This document shows positions 25,039 to 33,722 of a DNA stretch of 64,000 nt, in pieces. Within the stretch, counting starts at the first letter, position 1, and every line of letters starts with the position of its first letter. Both the position numbers and the translations under genes were made by a program. A model generated the notes under the pieces. That model was not told the DNA's origin. It saw only the letters and a list, made by a program, of their open reading frames with translations, and did no database searches. Source of the DNA: Prostheceraeus crozeri (lineage: Eukaryota > Platyhelminthes > Polycladida > Euryleptidae); contig CAJQUW010002215.1 of NCBI GenBank assembly GCA_907163375.1, positions 558,001 to 622,000 on the forward strand. The letters are read 5' to 3'.

Positions 25039-27136
25039 ATGGAGAAAGAAGATCAGGATATACAGTTGTCGAATTTCTTACTATCTTTAAGAGAAGAGCG
25101 AGAAGAGTTATTGAACGACTGCTTTTTACCTCCAGCGAAATATTTGAGACTGGATGACGAGCAGGAAATATGCCTGCCTACTACTTCTCATGCTAGTGAC
25201 GAACTGGATTCTGAATTCCAAGATCATGACTGTCTCCTTCCTCCAGCAAGTTATCTGAGTCTTGAAGACCAGCAGGGATTGAGTACTACTTCTCATGCTG
25301 GTAACGAAGTAAGCCTGCATGTACATTCTGAATTCCAAGATCATGACTGTCTCCTTCCTCCAGCAAGTTATCTGAGTCTTTAAGACCAGCAGGAATTACC
25401 TATTACTTCTCATATTAGTGGCGAACAGGATTCTGAATTCCAAGATCATGACTGTCTCCTTCCTCCAGCAAGTTGTTTGAGACTAGAAGACCAGCAGAAA
25501 TTACCTATTACTTCTCATGTTAGTGACGATCAGGATTCTGAATTCCAAGATCATGACTATAATCGGGAGGGATATTCATTGAATTATGACGAGTCGATAC
25601 TTGCGTCGTCATTTGCGGTTGACGGGTGCAGTCGCGAAACAGACTTAGCAGAGAATGTGAACAGCGGAAACGCTATACATCAGAAACCAAGCGTGTGCAT
25701 GTCAAGCGCAGACGGAACTCTGGCGAGTCCTATGTAACTGAAAAATCGAACAAGCAGATGCCGCCGCGTTCGATGAAAGAGCACTGTAAAGCAAAGTGCT
25801 TGCAATGTGATTATTTGCCTGAATTCAACTGTACAAAACAAAAAGAATAGGACCACTGGCACACTTGAGGGAGAAAAACGAGGCGGTACAGTTTCAAGCT
25901 TGCGTGAGCGTGACCAAAAGTTAAAAGAAATGGTCACAAAACACATAAACATGTTCTCTCGCACTGAGTCACATTATTGCCGCAAGATCACGACACGAGA
26001 ATACCTTAATTCCAACTTGACTGTTCAAAAGATGCATTCCATGTACACTGACAGCTTCCCGGAACACCCTTGTAACTACAGCAACTACATCGCATTTTTG
26101 CAAAGATGAACCTTTCTTTCAATAAACCAAAGAAAGATCTTTGTGGAATTTGTGACACCTTTCATTAAAATTCAGAAAGTTCCAAAAGTGAAGAATTCCT
26201 TCAGATGCACAATAATCACAGCAGAAAAATGAAGTTCGAGGTCTAAAAGAAAAATTGAAACATAGCTCCAATACAGCAACCCTTGTTGCCACTTTCGACT
26301 TAGAGCAAGTGATCTATCTTCCGAAAACAAACCGATGCGAAGCTTTTTACAAAAGATCATTGTCGAATTACAACTTCACTATATATAACGTCAAATCGAA
26401 GAAATGTAATGCATTTCTATGGCATGAGGGTATAGCCAAAAGAGGCTCCAACGAAATTGCTTCATGCTTATGCGCATTCTTGAATCAAGAAGACGTTGAA
26501 GGTACAGATAGTGTTCACTTATTTTGTGACTCGTGTCGTGGCCAGAACCGTAATACGACTTTACCCGTTATACTATTCTATTTCACACAAATCTCTCGCA
26601 ACATTAAAGAAATATACGTTAATTATTTTGAGCCCCATCACGGTCAGAACGAGGGAGATTCTTTCCACTCGTGTGTTGAGAGAGCTCTTGCGAGACACAG
26701 TGAGATCGCAGTACCGTCTCAGTTAACATCTATCATCCGTGATTGTCGGCGAACATCAACAAATATTGTTACTGAGATGTGCACTGATGACGTATGTGAC
26801 TGGAAAGCTGCGGCGCAAAATCTAGGTATGCTAAAAATAGGGACTGCTCATGATATGCAGATTATTGATTGGACCAAGGTCAAAAGTATTCGAGTTAGAA
26901 AGAATGAACCTTTTCAGCTAGGATTCAAAATGTCGCATAGTGATGAGCATTATTCAATTCTAAATTATGCCAATCAAAGGCAGAAAAGGATGGTTGTCAA
27001 GCCTGCTGGTGTTTATCAATCCTCACCAAAACTGCCCTTAGCCAAATATGATGACTTGATGTCATTAGTGTCAGGTTCGATGCCTGTAGTAAGGAATGCG
27101 GATCACAGGCGGTTTTATGAATCATTGCCACATTAA
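25039..27136 (+). pseudogene. Transposase of transposon B, decayed
   Basis: An exon appears to start at 25,039, right after a pyrimidine-rich CAG. It encodes an acidic N-terminus with four tandem 35-39-residue repeats, then a basic Cys-containing segment and a region reading HINMFSRTESHYCR. The catalytic part (26,255-27,136) has FDLEQVIYLPKTN, FCDSCRGQNRN and HHGQNEGDSFHSCVER, matching the three acidic motifs of transposase A. There is an in-frame TAA at 25,381 inside the third repeat. The remaining pieces lie in at least three frames (25,626, 25,807 and 26,255 series), from frameshifts or short introns, so it is probably not active. Confidence 0.75.
25117..25554 (+). repeat. Four in-frame tandem repeats in transposase B
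   Basis: The units start at 25,117, 25,228, 25,345 and 25,450 and are 111, 117, 105 and 105 bp long, all multiples of three. Each opens with GACTG and carries CTCCAGCAAGTT-like and CATGACTG-like words. The peptide repeat reads DCLLPPASYL, an acidic/Gln stretch, TTSHA and FQDH. Units 2 to 4 are close to identical, so the expansion is recent relative to the decay elsewhere. Confidence 0.9.
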
Positions 27137-27671
27137 TGACAGGAAATGTTGAGCAGAATTTGATTTGGGCGGTGACACGAACAAACTGTGTTTTTTCAAT
27201 AACTGGCAACTATCGTTAAAATCATGAATGATGTATTTTGAAAAGAATTTTATTGGATATTAAAGTCCTTTTTACTGATTCTCATGTACTAACTATTTCT
27301 AATGTGCTTAAAATGTCGTAGGAAATTTCTATATACGCCACATAAAAATCATGAATTTGGAAAATAATGTTTCACAAAGAGGCGTATAATGGGCGTATGT
27401 GCAATTTCAGACGAAATCTATGTCTGCAAAAGGACGTATACGGTATATTAATTTTAAAATCAATATTAAGTGCAATTAACGACATCACATGTAGAAATTA
27501 AGCGGACCAATCGATTTAGAATACCCGAAATTACTTGTATTCAAAAAATCATGAATTAAAGATGAATACTGCTTTGGATATTGTATAATGAAATTACCCG
27601 AAACTTTAAAGGCAATTATCTCAAAACCACGTTTTTTGCTACACGCCCCTTCGTCAACATAGCGACGAATT

Positions 27672-28837
27672 TTGCAAATTTTAGAGATGGATGTGTTGCT
27701 TAAATTAAGGCATACATATCATGAACGATCTCAGAATAGAGTTTGAGGTCCTGCTATAAAAATGCTTTTTGTCATCATAGGAGAATGCTTGTATTCAGCC
27801 GAATAAGCTGAAAGTGGTTAGACAGAATTTACAGTAATTGTACTGGCTGTTGTAATTAACAAACTATGCATCAATGGTTATTTTGGAAAAAGAATAAGTC
27901 ATTGAGTAAAAGGAAACAATAGGTAGTACGCATCCAAATACGCAAAATCTCTGTACTACGCATTAAAATCTAAGTTCACTTACATTCTTTTATAGTAGCC
28001 CTTTTTCTGAATTAGAAGTATGACAATTAAATAGATAGTATTGAACGAAAAGTATGCAAATATTTCCTTTTCAAATTATGCGAAAAACACCCTGTGTAGA
28101 TATATAATGGGTGTATGTTGAGATATTTTGGTCAGATCAGTGCAAATCATAGTTTTGCAAGCTCTGTCACTATTCAAATATTTTGCTTTTTTCTGGCATC
28201 AATCGACTTCATCCTTCAGGGTATTCGAAACGTAGTGACTGGAATGATATCTACATACCTACATAGGGTGTTCTTCACATCACTTGAAAAAAATCCGAAG
28301 GAAAAAAGCATGTCCAAACAATTGAACTACCATGTGCCTTGCAGTCTAAAGTCATACGAAATATGACTTTAGAAAATTCAAAATTGATTAGAAAAGATGG
28401 TCAAAGTTTGGGATGACCTTCACACATCAAGAGTTTTGCATCCAACTCAATTCGGCATTGGAATTCTACATGGTTACGATGTTGCAGTTTTTGCGCAGAT
28501 TTTTTAGAGCAGTTCGCATGTTACTTAGAGACACTAAACAAATGAAATGAATGAATTCGATGTCTTTCGATTACACAGCATCGTTCTCGTCGGTGTAGGA
28601 ATGTGTGATCTGTCAGTTATGCATGCGTGAGAGCAATGAGTCACGTTTTCTGGTTAGCGATGAAAATGAAAATTGAATTCCAAACAAATTCCAAAAGATC
28701 GAAATATTATTTAGTCTACTGACTGCTATATTTAGAGAGTATAGTCATGAAATTTTCATAGGAGCAGTTTCATCAGAACATGGGCTTTCTAAACATATTA
28801 AGTTTGTTGACTTTGGAATTCTTTATGAAACAATCTG
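27672..28837. other. no gene seen
   Basis: Ordinary AT-rich sequence between transposon B and the nested-insertion complex. The frame at 28,115-28,366 has no recognisable motif. Confidence 0.4.
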
Positions 28838-28951
28838 TAGGTTTTACCTCCCATGCATCCACATAAGAAATCATCAGTCAATATAAAGCAATCAATTGTC
28901 AATATTGGTCAAGCATTTGTCCAGTTACTTCAATCAGCTGTCTAGCTAGAG

Positions 28952-28957
28952 AAGTCA
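28952..28957. repeat. Polinton target-site duplication, left
   Basis: AAGTCA here is repeated exactly at 52,337-52,342, immediately outside the two Polinton termini. Six bp is the duplication size typical of Polinton integrases. Confidence 0.95.
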
Positions 28958-29955
28958 AGTAGTAAGCAAAACTCCACTTCTGGACCGCGCAAGATGGCCG
29001 CCATCGCTGAGTCCCCCCCCCCTCTGGCACGGCAGAGTGTCGTGGTCGGCCGCCGTGGTGCTTCGTGTCTGAGTCCCCCCCCCTCTGGAACGACAGAGGT
29101 TGTGGTCTGTCGTGGTGTGCGGGCCAGGTGGGTTCACAACATGTTCGCTGACTCCCCCCCCCCCTCTGGAACGACAGAGTGTGAGACTCGGGTGAGTTGG
29201 TCCGACCGCCTGGTTGACGTGGGCGACCGTCTAGGTTGACGTGGGCGACCGCCAGGATTAGTCTTGAGGCTATAGTGTGTGATGTTTTTGGTGCAATCTG
29301 CTGAATGTTGGGTTGTAAAATGGGTTGTTTCGAGTGGAAGGAGTGGTCGGATGCGAAAACGGAGGTCGGATTCGTGTTCAGCGTGAAATTCTGCATCGGT
29401 AGGGTGAGTTTCCAGTCAATCGGTGAGAAAAAATTTTCAACATTTTTCGAAAAACGACAGAGTTAGAATTTGGGACGTTTTGGTGTGTAGTGTCCAAACG
29501 AAGCATCGGATGAGAAAACGGAGGTCAGATTCGGATTCAGCGTGAAATTCTGCATCGGTAGGGTGAGTTTCAAGTCAGTCGGAGAGAAAAAGTTTTCGGC
29601 TGACGTCCCCCCCCCTGGACAGCTTGCTTCGATTTTGGCTTCCAGTGGACGGATTTTGTCGTGCGATAGCTCGTTTGAAAGCTAAGAGTGAGACAAATTC
29701 AGTGAAAGAAACGGCTTGTTCCTATCTGTCTTCGTTCAAAAGTTAGAGCGGTTACAAGATTTTAGGTCGGAGCTCGCTCACCTGAAAAATCCTAAGTGTC
29801 AGAGTGGCTTTGTATGGGTAAAATTTTGAAAATTTTCCAAAGTGTGGAATTTCGACCTGGGACCGTCACCAAAACATTTTTCATCAAATTTCACTGACCT
29901 CCCCCCCCCCCCGACAGCAATCTTCTAACTTTGGTTCCAGTGGACGGATTTTGTC
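28958..29955 (+). repeat. Polinton left terminal inverted repeat
   Basis: This matches the reverse complement of 51,352-52,336 almost base for base, differing mainly in the lengths of C/G runs. It starts with three C9-11 runs followed by CTCTGG(A/C)ACG(A/G)CAGAG, the last beside 29,160. It then holds duplicated modules: ATGCAGAATTTCACGCTGAA-type words occur at both the 29,395 and 29,550 stretches. It continues through TGGACGGATTTTGTC, after which the two sides diverge. Open frames through it are not thought to be genes. Confidence 0.92.
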
Positions 29956-30215
29956 GTGCAATAGCTCGTTTGAAAGCTAAGAGTGAGACAAATTCAGTGA
30001 AAGAATCGGCTTGTTCCTATCTGTCTTCGTTTAGATGTGAGACGCCATTTAAGATTTTGGGACATTGGCGAAAAACGACAGAGTTAGAATTTGGGACGTT
30101 TTGGGCTGTAGCTTCAAAACGAAGCATCGGATTGGAAAACGGAGGCCAGATTTGGAATCAGCTTGATGTTATTGTCCAATGAGGATCATCATCCAATGAG
30201 AATCAAGCATTTCTT
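29956..30215. other. Polinton left subterminal region
   Basis: This stretch repeats modules already present in the terminal repeat: the run from TGGACGGATTTTGTCGTGC to the CTATCTGTCTTCGTT word occurs near 29,645 and again near 29,940. It has no gene and leads into the left promoter. Confidence 0.75.
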
Positions 30216-30223
30216 TATAAATA
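30216..30223 (+). promoter_or_regulatory. TATA box of the leftmost Polinton gene
   Basis: TATAAATA lies about 100 bp upstream of the ATG at 30,324. Transcription would start around 30,245-30,250. It is preceded by two ATCCAATGAGAATCA-like words (CCAAT-type) near 30,180-30,200. Confidence 0.7.
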
Positions 30224-30323
30224 GCGAGCCTTCCACAGTGAGAATCATTCCATCGTTGAATCACAGGAGTGACGGACGCACATTTTCTCTCTCCCTAGTT
30301 CCCTATTCTATTATCCAACTAAA

Positions 30324-31098
30324 ATGGTAAGTCGCTACTTCCCTCCCTCTCCTCCCTTGAACGTAAACTTAATACAATCTTTTTCATTTTCAGACATCTA
30401 CTCCATCTGCTGCACTAGTAGGACAAAATGGCGGTCAAACGTTACAAGGTTCGCTACGGTCAGATCATCTACAACTGAGGCCAGTGGAAGAAACAACCAA
30501 GGTACATAATCCTACACCGCTACAGCGTAAATTTAAACAAGTCTTGCGTTATGGCGATCATAGCGTAGTACTCCAAACGGGAATGCTCCCTTCCACGGAT
30601 GTCAAGATAATGCACAATCAGTATGGGGACTACATACTGATCCCCGTGAGTCCGTACATTCGTCACCAACTTGATATTATTGAGGAGTACGTGACATTAA
30701 ATATGGACATTCCTACTCCTCTTGCTCAAGAGTGGAAGGCGAGAGATGACAAGGATACTCCCTATAGAAAGATTTGGGATGGTAATCACATTTGCCTACC
30801 GGTGTCACATTGGTGTACTTACTATAAGAAGGATGGAGATCATTCAATACCCATCAGATGTGATGAGCTCGGAGAAGGTACTTGGGATATCCTTTTCAAA
30901 GTGAATGGGCTATATTATGGTCGACACAAGGATAATAAAATAGCCTCTCTCTCCATGCATATGGAATCCATCCTATATATTCCGAAACCACCCAACGTGG
31001 ACGACATAATTGATCAAATCCTTAACAGCAGTGGTACGAAGCGCAAGTCGGAGAAGAATGCTACATCAAAACGCAAATCAAAGAAGGAGAATTGCTAG
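30324..31098 (+). CDS. Polinton accessory protein, unknown, possible OB-like fold
   Basis: The main frame covers about 204 residues up to 31,098. An ATG at 30,324 is directly followed by GTAAGT, and a TTTTCAG ends at 30,393, so a short 5' intron is likely. The protein has alternating hydrophobic strands (GDYILIPVSPYI, HICLPVSHWCTYY), a GTWDILFKVNGLYYGRHKD block and a Lys-rich C-terminus (TKRKSEKN, KRKSKKEN) that could be a nuclear signal. The strand-rich pattern with a G-x-W/F...VxGxYxGxH core might be an OB-type nucleic-acid-binding domain, but this is inference. It is the first gene after the left terminal repeat and has its own TATA box. Confidence 0.65.
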
Positions 31099-31132
31099 TC
31101 CTTTCCTAACTCTACCCTATGACAATTCGCTT

Positions 31133-31258
31133 ATGTGCTTTGAGTGTCGTAGACGTGGTCTTATTAGATACATTTTACTTCTTCGTTGCCATCATATCAT
31201 TTGTGTATTTTGTCGTGAAAAGCATCGATGTAATTCTTCATTTTGTAATATGTTATAG
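31133..31258 (+). CDS. Small RING-like Cys/His peptide
   Basis: From ATG 31,133 a 41-codon frame reads MCFECRRRGL, then LLRCHHIICVFC and RCNSSFC. The spacing C-x2-C-x12-C-x-H-x3-C-x2-C-x5-C-x4-C resembles a compact RING-HC finger. It begins 35 bp after the preceding gene stops. A second RING-like protein is encoded at 32,342. It could be an exon of a neighbouring spliced gene. Confidence 0.4.
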   Translation: MCFECRRRGLIRYILLLRCHHIICVFCREKHRCNSSFCNML

Positions 31259-31310
31259 AACGTTTCCTTAGATGTGTAAATTTCCGTTTTAGGCTTCTAT
31301 CATCATTTTT

Positions 31311-31841
31311 ATGGATTGTGAGGGTGAACCTGTACAGGAGCTCAGTGCTATTGCTATGAACAATTGGACATATCAGATTGTTAGTGTCTATCATCAACAT
31401 GCCAACTGCGATCCCAATGTTGATCAATGGGCGAGAAAACACATTCATGGACTTAATCTGAAATATTTGCAAGACTATGGCTTTTCTTGTGAAAGTGCTC
31501 TTCTTATTGACTTTAAACGATGGTTAGCTGCTTTCAATGTTATACGCATCTTTTGTAATAATCCTGGTAAGGAGAGGAAAGTATTTCCTAATCTAATCAT
31601 TGATGATATTTTGCTCCCACCTTGGGATAGTAGAGTGAATCAACATTATCATGAAGTCACGAAACGTTTTAAGGATTTTTGTGTTCCTATGTTGTCTGTT
31701 CGTTGTAGTAGCTACGTTCATAACCAATGCTTCTTTCCTCCTTACCTCAACACTGCCAAAGTCCTGTATGGTTATCATTGCTCGCTGTATGATAGTTATC
31801 AGCTGTATCTATTTTATCTCTTTCAAACCATTGATTTATAA
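31311..31841 (+). CDS. DEDDh-type 3'-5' exonuclease-like protein
   Basis: The 176-residue protein opens with MDCEGEPVQELSAIAM, in which D-x-E is followed by G-x-x-x-QELSAI, as in exonuclease motif I of the RNase T/TREX group. A central segment (LIDFKRWLAAFNVIRIFCNN, then PGKE and DDILLPPW) fits the motif II region. Near the C-terminus YHCSLYDSYQLYLFYL supplies H-x4-D, the motif III signature of the DEDDh class. The length suits a single nuclease domain. PolB in the same element has its own proofreading domain, so this would be an extra nuclease, perhaps for replication-end processing or degradation of nucleic acids. Metal-dependent 3'-5' exonuclease activity is inferred from the motifs. Confidence 0.65.
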   Translation: MDCEGEPVQELSAIAMNNWTYQIVSVYHQHANCDPNVDQWARKHIHGLNLKYLQDYGFSCESALLIDFKRWLAAFNVIRIFCNNPGKERKVFPNLIIDDILLPPWDSRVNQHYHEVTKRFKDFCVPMLSVRCSSYVHNQCFFPPYLNTAKVLYGYHCSLYDSYQLYLFYLFQTIDL

Positions 31842-32039
31842 TGCATGCTTGTTACCGTTATTCAATAAATGTTACTATGAGAAGAGTTGTTGTTTTCATG
31901 CAATGGATGGGTTAGATAAAGGGCGATCATTTCTTTCTCAAACGACTGCGCAACATTACGTTTTCATAGGCAAAGTTTAAAAGGAGCTGTTCAAGATTAT
32001 GCGATAAAATTTCATAAAGATGAGACCGACATCGAAGCA

Positions 32040-32339
32040 GTGGTCGATGATGCTAGCACTCTTTTTCTAGAATTAATGAATACATTCTCTGATAGCATTA
32101 TCATGGCGCGATTAGTTGCGAAAATTAAGTTTAGTCATTTTGGAAAGCAAGAGGTGGAAAGTCGATCTTTCCATTTTGCTTCTTACTCAATGGAAGTGGT
32201 AGATCACCCCCAAGAATTTTTTAAAAGGCATATGATAAAAATTGCTGAACGTCTTAACGCATTTAACCATCATGGTAGCAGTCTAGTGATTGAAGCGATT
32301 TCAGATATTCACATTCAACTTTCCATAAAGAAAAATTGA
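32040..32339 (+). CDS. Stand-alone copy of the Polinton polB N-terminal module
   Basis: The frame reads FHFASYSMEVVDHPQEFFKR, then IAERLNAFNHHGSSLVIEAI and HIQLSI. The polB of this element has the corresponding block (FHVPSSSATEVVDCESWLNF, IQCLKSNVDKFNQRDSALIF). The 'GS.lvi..i..i.i.l' pattern is typical of the N-terminal region of Polinton polymerases. The open frame extends upstream of 32,040 through SLKGAVQDY-like residues, so the true start is further left and may lie behind a splice acceptor near 31,969. It is between the exonuclease and a RING-like membrane protein. Function unknown. Confidence 0.55.
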   Translation: MVDDASTLFLELMNTFSDSIIMARLVAKIKFSHFGKQEVESRSFHFASYSMEVVDHPQEFFKRHMIKIAERLNAFNHHGSSLVIEAISDIHIQLSIKKN

Positions 32340-32341
32340 AA

Positions 32342-32665
32342 ATGCAGTGGTACTTGATTGTGGCACAACTGGTTTTCGAGCTATGTCTGCTCACTCTCGA
32401 AGTATATTCCTTCTGTACATGCGTCTATTATTTAGAAAAGGCTAGCAAATTCATATCTTCAAAAAGACTTGCTATAGACATCAGTAACGGTGAAACTATG
32501 TGTTGCGATGTATGTAAGCGAAAGGATGGAAATGAAAAGCGCATCTTCAAGAGATGTAAGCATGCTTTTTGTCAACGCTGTTTCATACGTAATTGCATTC
32601 AACTTTACCAATGTAACCACTGTGATATTGCTCATTTCGAGTGTCACTTATGTCGCAATAGTTAG
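32342..32665 (+). CDS. RING-like protein with an N-terminal membrane segment
   Basis: From ATG 32,342 the 107-residue protein begins with a hydrophobic stretch (WYLIVAQLVFELCLLTLEV) long enough to cross a membrane. It then has a Cys/His cluster: CCDVC, RCKHAFCQRC, CNHC and CHLC. The C-x2-C...C-x-H-x2-C-x2-C...C-x2-C...C-x2-C spacing is close to a RING finger and would bind two zinc ions. Membrane RING proteins are often ubiquitin ligases, but that role here is inferred. An upstream in-frame TTG was not used as the start. Confidence 0.6.
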   Translation: MQWYLIVAQLVFELCLLTLEVYSFCTCVYYLEKASKFISSKRLAIDISNGETMCCDVCKRKDGNEKRIFKRCKHAFCQRCFIRNCIQLYQCNHCDIAHFECHLCRNS

Positions 32666-32716
32666 TACCTATGCAAATGTGGTAAAGATAGGTTTTAGCA
32701 AAGACTAACACGGAAA

Positions 32717-33073
32717 ATGGTGAAACGTAAAATGGCGAAACGTAAAAGTCAAAAGTTTTCTTCAGCCATTCAAGCTCTCCGACGAATGAAAGCAAATCAG
32801 CGATACAATGCTATACGACATGCTAATGATAAATTCATTTGTGAAATTATTTCTCATGTGAGGAAGTTGAGGACGAAGAAATTAGCGCCAAAACAACGAA
32901 AGTTACTTAAGCGATATGCTACGAAATTGCGTTTCATCTCCAATCCTAAAGTCGCCCTTCAAAGAAAGAGGAAAACTCTAACACAAAAGGGCGGTTTCCT
33001 TTCAGCAATACTTCCAATGATAGCTCCTGCCGTGTGCAACCTATTGGGAAATATCTTTGGCTCTAAGCGTTAA
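32717..33073 (+). CDS. Basic virion-type protein with a hydrophobic C-terminal patch
   Basis: This is a 118-residue, strongly Lys/Arg-rich protein (MVKRKMAKRKSQKF and many KR pairs). It ends in TQKGGFLSAILPMIAPAVCN and a Gly/Ile-rich tail. Polintons and adenoviruses commonly encode small basic proteins ending in a GGF-hydrophobic amphipathic segment that act as core or membrane-active minor virion proteins. It sits just before the ATPase with a slight overlap. The exact counterpart is not identified. Confidence 0.65.
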   Translation: MVKRKMAKRKSQKFSSAIQALRRMKANQRYNAIRHANDKFICEIISHVRKLRTKKLAPKQRKLLKRYATKLRFISNPKVALQRKRKTLTQKGGFLSAILPMIAPAVCNLLGNIFGSKR

Positions 33074-33104
33074 TTATGCAAATGTTGAGTCTCAAAGTAA
33101 TAAA

Positions 33105-33722
33105 ATGGATTTCAGACTTCAATGTGATAAAGTTCTGACTGTATCAGGTCCATCTCATGCAGGTAAAACTGTTTTCACGCTGAATTTATTGGATAAAAGA
33201 AGGGAGTTGTTTAAGGAACCTATCAATCGAGTGATTTGGTGTTATGGTATTTATCAACCGTCGCTGTTTCAGGAATTGCAAAGTCGCAACTTTATTCGAC
33301 ATGAAGGAATTATTCCAGTGGATAAACTTCAGTCTAATGATGTTGTTGTATTGGATGATTTATTAAAAGAAAGTAAGAATTCAAAAGATGTTACAGATAT
33401 GTTCACTCGCGCAGCACACCATAAAAGGTGTTTTATCATCTATATTACACAAAATTTGTTTCCTGATGGAAAAGAAGCTCGTACACGAAACCTGAATACA
33501 CACTATTATGCTATTTTCAAGAATCCGCGAGATAAAAGTCAATTTGAAATTTTAGCGCGACAAGTTGCACCCAGAGGATCAAAAGCCTTAATTGAAATTT
33601 TTCAAGCAGCTACTGAAAAACCATACGGTTACTTATTCATTGACTTTACGCAAGAGTGTCCGGAAGAATTTAGATTTCGAAGTGATATTTTGAAAACTCC
33701 CATGATTATCTACAAACTATGA
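33105..33722 (+). CDS. A32-like DNA-packaging ATPase
   Basis: The protein has a Walker A motif GPSHAGKT about 15 residues from the chosen ATG at 33,105 and a Walker B strand VVVLDDLL. A sensor-like stretch, FIIYITQNLF, follows, and the ILARQVAPRGSKALIEIF segment is characteristic of Polinton FtsK/HerA-type ATPases. About 205 residues is normal for the family. It would pump DNA into the capsid. It overlaps the basic protein upstream and, by ATGA, the next gene. The identification is firm. Confidence 0.92.
   Translation: MDFRLQCDKVLTVSGPSHAGKTVFTLNLLDKRRELFKEPINRVIWCYGIYQPSLFQELQSRNFIRHEGIIPVDKLQSNDVVVLDDLLKESKNSKDVTDMFTRAAHHKRCFIIYITQNLFPDGKEARTRNLNTHYYAIFKNPRDKSQFEILARQVAPRGSKALIEIFQAATEKPYGYLFIDFTQECPEEFRFRSDILKTPMIIYKL

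Larger units (their letters stand above)
22386..27667 (+). mobile_element. DNA transposon B (4-bp AATT target duplication)
   Basis: The left end CGTCGCTATGTTGACGAAGG (continuing GGCGT) is repeated inverted at the right end, finishing at 27,667. AATT flanks both ends (22,382-22,385 and 27,668-27,671). Variants of the terminal word CGAAGGGGCGTAT recur subterminally near 22,565-22,605, 22,640-22,665, 27,375 and 27,425. The transposase is on the plus strand at 25,039-27,136. From 22,700 to 25,000 I see only an unrecognised frame (23,194-23,568) in AT-rich sequence, probably 5' introns. The structure mirrors transposon A. Confidence 0.85.

Noticed and set aside
25117-25554. CRISPR-like regular repeats
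   Set aside because: The units are adjacent, of coding length and without unique spacers; they are peptide repeats in a transposase.
28899-29396. Open frames of 60-165 codons inside both Polinton terminal repeats
   Set aside because: They cross C/G runs and duplicated non-coding modules, appear on both strands, and have Gly/Pro/Arg content set by the runs. They match no Polinton gene.
31651-31980. 109-codon frame overlapping the exonuclease-like gene
   Set aside because: Out-of-frame shadow with no recognisable motif; the exonuclease frame carries conserved motifs over the same bases.
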